Assembly (NCBI RefSeq): GCF_914767665.1 | Contig: NC_059505.1 | Coordinates: forward strand, 34,779,506-34,843,505 | Reading direction: 5' to 3' | DNA length: 64,000 nucleotides | Origin: Harmonia axyridis | Lineage: Eukaryota > Arthropoda > Insecta > Coleoptera > Coccinellidae | Shown here: positions 59,816-64,000 of the stretch, piece after piece | Layout: each line of letters starts with the position of its first letter | How positions within the stretch are numbered: the stretch's first letter is position 1 | Notes under the pieces: generated by a model | The model's database searches: none | Told to the model about the DNA's origin: nothing | Seen by the model: only the letters and a program-made list of their open reading frames with translations | Translations under genes and position numbers: made by a program

Positions 59816-60714
59816 TGAATTTGAATTGAAATAAAGTTTTTGAATTTTCCGAACAAAATACAAGATATAGCGAAATATTTGAAGCAGTCATTTTTTTCAG
59901 AAACGCCCTGTAACTCGACCACTAACTAAGATATTCACGATAAGATATGCTTCCTGACATAATATTATTTCTGAAAGAGAGATCGAGTGACTCTGAAGAT
60001 TTTTTCTCTAAATATTATAGTTCTCGAGATGCTCTCTGTGAGCATCGAATTTGGTACACTCTGTACACTTCACGCAATGATGACTTTTACTACCAACTCA
60101 TTATATCATTATTGACTAGTGAAATCACCCATTATAAGGTGCTAAATGTCTCAATTTTTTATATGAAAGAGAAACAATAAATGTGAAAACTTCCAAGGTG
60201 ATACAAATTCAATTTCTGCAACTTTGTAATGACTTGTATCGATATCGCTAATTTTGAGCAGGATACATAGAAACGGCAATGAAAAACATTTGTGGTGAGA
60301 TCCCTACCAGCTTGTAAGTGACCGAGAACTTGTTATCTAGAGTTATCTGGGCGGAGCTCCACTAAATCAAGCATATTTGTCTATTCCTTGCGTACCTCAA
60401 TTAAACTAATAACATTCTTCTATCTACTGACCGAGTTAGTTTTCCGATATGATGAAAAAGAGTGTTATCGACTTGTCATTCCGGGATTATCGATACAGCA
60501 TCGGACTCGGCCCTCTGAAGGGTTAAGATAACCCTTATATATCAATATTAATTGATATAAACGTAGACCTAAATAACTCTAGAATTATGATAAAATCATT
60601 TGAACAATCGATTAGAAACAAAAATAAATTCAAGATTTCTTCTATTATTACGTCAAACTGGTGACGTATCCGTCTTCAAATTCGATTCTGTCCGTCCGTC
60701 CAACTACTCGAACA

Positions 60715-61536
60715 CTTCAAGCTACTTGGCATGAGCTTGACTTGATTTCAAGTCGAGTAGTAGTTTTTCAATCTCAAATCAAGTCAAGTATTTATTTATC
60801 AAGTACTTGAATCATATCAAGCTACTTGATTTTTAGCAGTTTTATTGTGTACTGTTATATCAATAAAACAATGATGAAATGAGAAGGAACCTTGCGAAAA
60901 ATACTTTATTCATCAAACTTATTGTATAAAAGAACCGAAAATATCAACTTTTTCGAAAAAAAAAACATGAATTAAATCACTATAAATCATAACAAAATAA
61001 AAAATAAAGTTTCATAATATTGAGAAACCTCCAGGCTTTGTTGGATTTTATAATTTTCCATCCAGGATCTAAGACACATGACGCATCTTATAGATTTGTC
61101 GCCTAACCTATTGCAGGTTTTTGTTACTGTAAGAGCAGCTCTGGAAAATTTTCTTTCAACAAGAGCTGAAGATGCTGGTGTTGATAAAGAACCCTTGGCC
61201 ATTTTGGCCAAGTTTGGAAAGATATTTCTGGAACTACCAAAATCTACCAATAGCTTTCATAGGAATGTGAGAAAACTACAAATAAAGTCACACTGGCGAA
61301 TGCTTCAAACTCTCGGCGCTCGAGGAATCCCCTTATTTAGTCTAAGCGAGCACGATATATGCCGTGCGACGTATGCATATCAAGTTCAAGTAACATCAAG
61401 TAGATTGATTTCAAGTCAAGCAATTAATATCTGAAATCAAGTCAAGTCAAGCTCAAGTATGTAATTTTTCACGAGCTTGATTTTCAAGTAAAGTAGTTGG
61501 TTCAAATGTCAAGCTACTTGACTCGATGAATCCCTA
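60715..61536 (-). mobile_element. hAT element remnant with CAAGT-rich ends, copy 2
   Basis: Same structure as copy 1. The minus frame 61250-60987 carries LAKMAKGSLSTPASSALVER, KFSRAALTVTKTCNRLGDKS and CLRSWMENYKIQQSLEVS. CAAGT-rich flanks and the terminal gatgaatcccta (ending 61536) match copy 1. Both copies retain the same internal piece, so the deletion of the catalytic core may predate their spread. Confidence 0.75.
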
Positions 61537-62877
61537 GATGGAAAGGACCTAGAAACTTGAAATTTTTAGGGTACATTGATACATTCAGTTCTTGCATTCC
61601 TCGAAATTTTGTGTTCCTCATAATTTCCAAAGTGCATATTCGATCGAGCATTTGGATCTAGGAGGACAATTTGAAGCCTCGTGCAAAATTCCTTGATGAT
61701 CGCAACAGCCGCAGAAAATCCAACAAAAAAAATTTTAAAAAAATTCTAAATATTTCGTGCTGATAACGAGTCCATTCCCGGCTAAATAATAGGATTGGGA
61801 ACGAGTACCCTACAAAAATTAATCAGTGAAAATATTTGCCCATCATACCTAGCCAGCTTTTCAATATTGATAATTGAAATAATTAATCATTATTTTATTC
61901 AACACACAAATATCCGACTGCTGAAATTGAAAGCAAACAAATCCCTGATAACGGATTAACCAAATGGGGAATAATTAAAATATATGGATGAAGTGTTTTC
62001 CGACTGATAAATATTTCACATGCATTATAGAAATATCAATAGAATATAATCTAGACTATTCTATTCGAATTATGTGGGTGATGAACTAAAAGGGAAGCAC
62101 TGACTTTGCGTTTAGAACTTTCGACCACTCGTTCATTCATACGTCTGTTGGGACGCCCTGAGGTGTCTTCGAATATATGTAATTTTCCAACTAACACAGA
62201 TCTCCTATATCTTCAACTGAGCGTTATTGTTCCACTGTGATCCTGTATATATAAATGTGATTTTTGTGCAAGTGAATTCTATATAAATTTGTGGAAAACT
62301 ATAGGGAGTAAATGTATCATAATAATTGATTTAGTGGATTCTGTCCTCCCTTGATGAAAATTGGTTTTCAATAATTTGCTTTGGTTCACATTAGACATAA
62401 AGGAAGATAATTCAAGAAGAAATCAACCTGAAGGAGCCACAGTGTTGGCAAGACAATTGTTGGATATAATGAAATATTTTCATAATTCCATTTCATTTGT
62501 ACCATAATTTCATGATCAATGGTATAAAATCATACAATGATTCACAAGATTGAATACTATGCATTTATTAATGTTCTCACTAGTTAATTTCACAATACAT
62601 AATATAAAGTTTATTCAAATTATAAGGTTTCGAGCTGCATCAAAGGTTTTATTACTTCCTCAACGATTTTATTCAAAGCCCAACGAGGTATCAGAACTGG
62701 AGCCAACCCTGAAACGTGAATGGACGCACTTCTTGTGCATATCTTAGCTGAAGGTAGACATTCAGGTCATATCTGAGCTCACACTTGATCTGGTTACTTA
62801 TTCTTTTATTTGAAGGTAGTATGCTCCACTAAGTAGCAATAATGAAAAGTCACGCCAATTTTTTCCCTTTTGATCAA
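61537..62877. other. Upstream region of Osiris gene 4
   Basis: No repeats or genes recognised. A 65-codon frame at 62550-62747 has no signal peptide or splice support. Confidence 0.4.
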
Positions 62878-62886
62878 TATATATAA
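62878..62886 (+). promoter_or_regulatory. TATA box of Osiris gene 4
   Basis: TATATATAA lies 53-61 bases upstream of the ATG at 62939, implying a start site near 62908 and a 5' UTR of about 30 bases. I see no strong initiator motif there. Confidence 0.45.
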
Positions 62887-62938
62887 CAGATTACTAACGC
62901 TTATCTATTTGATGTATCTCCCTTGATGAGCCAGCATC

Positions 62939-63293
62939 ATGACGTCCCATCTTGTTCTCCTAGTGCCCTTGTGTGTTCTTTCAACAGTTTCGGTGAAAGG
63001 TGCTTCTGAAGGTTTGGATTTCGGCAAAGGGACCCATGTCCTTGGGAAGTTTTTCATACACTACTTGAACACGCAGCCTGAAGACATAAAGTTGAGTGAA
63101 GGGGTTCATTTGGTGTCTATCAAGAGTGACCACAATGCGAGGTCATTGAATAAGGATAAAACTGTGTTGGGTGCTATTGAGAACTATCTGCAGAGCCATG
63201 AAATAAGGATTAAGCTGCCTGAGCTGATGCCTGGAGAGGAGTTTGGAAGGTCTTTCAAGGAAGCCATCGAGGATATTGATGAGAGTAATGAAG
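62939..63293 (+). CDS. Osiris family protein (DUF1676), first coding exon of gene 4; rest lies right of the window
   Basis: The ATG at 62939 opens 118 codons ending at 63293 before donor gtcagt. The junction falls after the first base of a codon, the same phase as the equivalent junctions in genes 1 and 3. The first 20 or so residues are a signal peptide (HLVLLVPLCVLSTVSV). Next come LGKFFIHYLN and a stretch SEGVHLVSIKSD. A conserved-looking helix follows (VLGAIENYLQSHEIRIKLP), which is the core DUF1676 pattern of 'length-n x SH x hydrophobic-L-P' seen in Osiris proteins. No two-cysteine pair is visible in this exon. A TATATATAA element lies about 60 bases upstream. The basic-hydrophobic segment and AQxLAY tail should be on exons beyond 64000. 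A non-Osiris secreted protein is a remote alternative. Confidence 0.87.
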
Positions 63294-63639
63294 GTCAGTA
63301 GGGTCACCGAATAGTCACCGAAAATTAACATTTGAGTTTACTTTTCTTCCTTTTTATAATCGTTTTGCTACTAAGTTCTTTTTGCTCGCTTAGTGTTTCA
63401 GTTATAACTGTCATTTAGCCTACTCAGTTCATCTCAAGATATACCTAATCAGTTCATCTCAAGTACGTTTTGCAAGTTTCGTAATTTAAGAATCCTTCTT
63501 GAAATATATAAATTTTCCAAAAATATCATATTGGTGAAGAAAAAATTACTTCATATTTTATCATTAAGAGGGAATACCACCGCGTGATTGCTTAGTTAAA
63601 CAAAAGATTTTTATGGGGTTTTCACGAAATTTTTCTAAA

Positions 63640-64000
63640 AATTACTCTACTTAGGCGTACAACTTTGTTTCCGCCGTTTTTTTTTCCGAAATTCGAGGCT
63701 TTATTGTCAAAAACTGGTTCTACATTTATGATTCATAGTATTGTCCATCGCTGGCCACTACTTTTTCCCATCTTTCGAGCAGCGTACGAATCCAGCGTTG
63801 AAAAAAAATTGGTCTTGTATTGAAACGATCCACGAGTCGATCCAAGTTTTTACTTCTTCATGAAACTGGAAGTGATGTTCAGCCAGGCCGTGTACTATTG
63901 ATCGAAAGAAGTGATAGTCCGAGGGAACATCGTCTGAAGAATACGGCGGGTAGGGAAGGAACTTCCCATTTCAACGTTTCCAAGTATGTCTTGAGCATCA
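63640..64000 (-). mobile_element. Mariner transposase C-terminal fragment, cut by the window edge
   Basis: The minus strand reads TYLETLKWEVPSLPAVFF from the edge, then VDRFNTRPIFFQRWIRTLLE and RWEKVVASDGQYYES followed by a stop. It ends in gtacaactttgtttccgccg (63658 onward), the terminal sequence also seen at 19768 and, diverged, at 15308. It lies 350 bases into the first intron of Osiris gene 4. Confidence 0.75.

Noticed and set aside
62550..62747. 65-codon ORF upstream of Osiris gene 4
   Set aside because: Considered as an upstream exon, but gene 4's own exon starts with a signal peptide and TATA box, and no suitable donor joins the two.
1..64000. tRNA, rRNA, CRISPR or viral genes
   Set aside because: I looked for cloverleaf-like GC blocks, rRNA-like conserved stretches, regularly spaced repeats and intact viral-type gag/pol/env frames and saw none; short or diverged cases could escape reading by eye.

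Overview
The window reads as AT-rich insect nuclear DNA. Genes are split into short exons with GT/AG introns, there are no operons or prokaryotic signals, and almost every class of insect transposon is present. A holometabolous insect, perhaps a beetle, is my guess; nothing in the sequence proves the order.

The genic backbone is part of an Osiris (DUF1676) gene cluster. Four members can be assembled by hand from splice sites and matching intron phases. (1) A plus-strand gene enters from the left edge, with its last three exons at 331-480, 3823-3964 and 6548-6981. (2) A complete plus-strand gene has exons 32871-32972, 33555-33860, 41731-41964 and 43435-43653 (286 aa). (3) A complete minus-strand gene has exons 54173-53879, 49468-49214 and 48111-47879 (260 aa). 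(4) A plus-strand gene has its first exon at 62939-63293 and runs off the right edge. Each shows features expected of the family: signal peptide, helical or two-cysteine N-terminal part, basic-hydrophobic segment, and an AQxLAY-type C-terminal motif. Orthologue numbers cannot be assigned safely from the sequence alone. Osiris proteins are secretory or endomembrane proteins of cuticle-forming epithelia and are usually co-expressed around moulting.

The remaining sequence is introns and intergenic DNA filled with mobile elements. The most notable is a 3.7-kb DNA transposon at 37417-41113, inside intron 2 of Osiris gene 2. It has near-perfect terminal inverted repeats, an apparent ATAT target duplication, about 102-bp tandem subterminal repeats and an intact ~844-aa DDE/D-like transposase. 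Other elements are three irritans-type mariners (2440-3498, 27300-28542, 44033-45226), two copies of one Tc1 DD34E family (one carrying a nested DD41D mariner), another Tc1 with a second 3' fragment, several degraded mariners, two hAT remnants with CAAGT-rich ends, a two-copy TIR MITE, long foldback elements (one inserted in a jockey-like LINE), several LINE 3' fragments and one probable LTR/primer-binding-site relic.

Between 10.2 and 32.7 kb and from 55.9 to 62.9 kb I see no convincing host gene. The one exception is a possible small secreted-peptide gene or pseudogene at 11686. No tRNA, rRNA or CRISPR array was seen.
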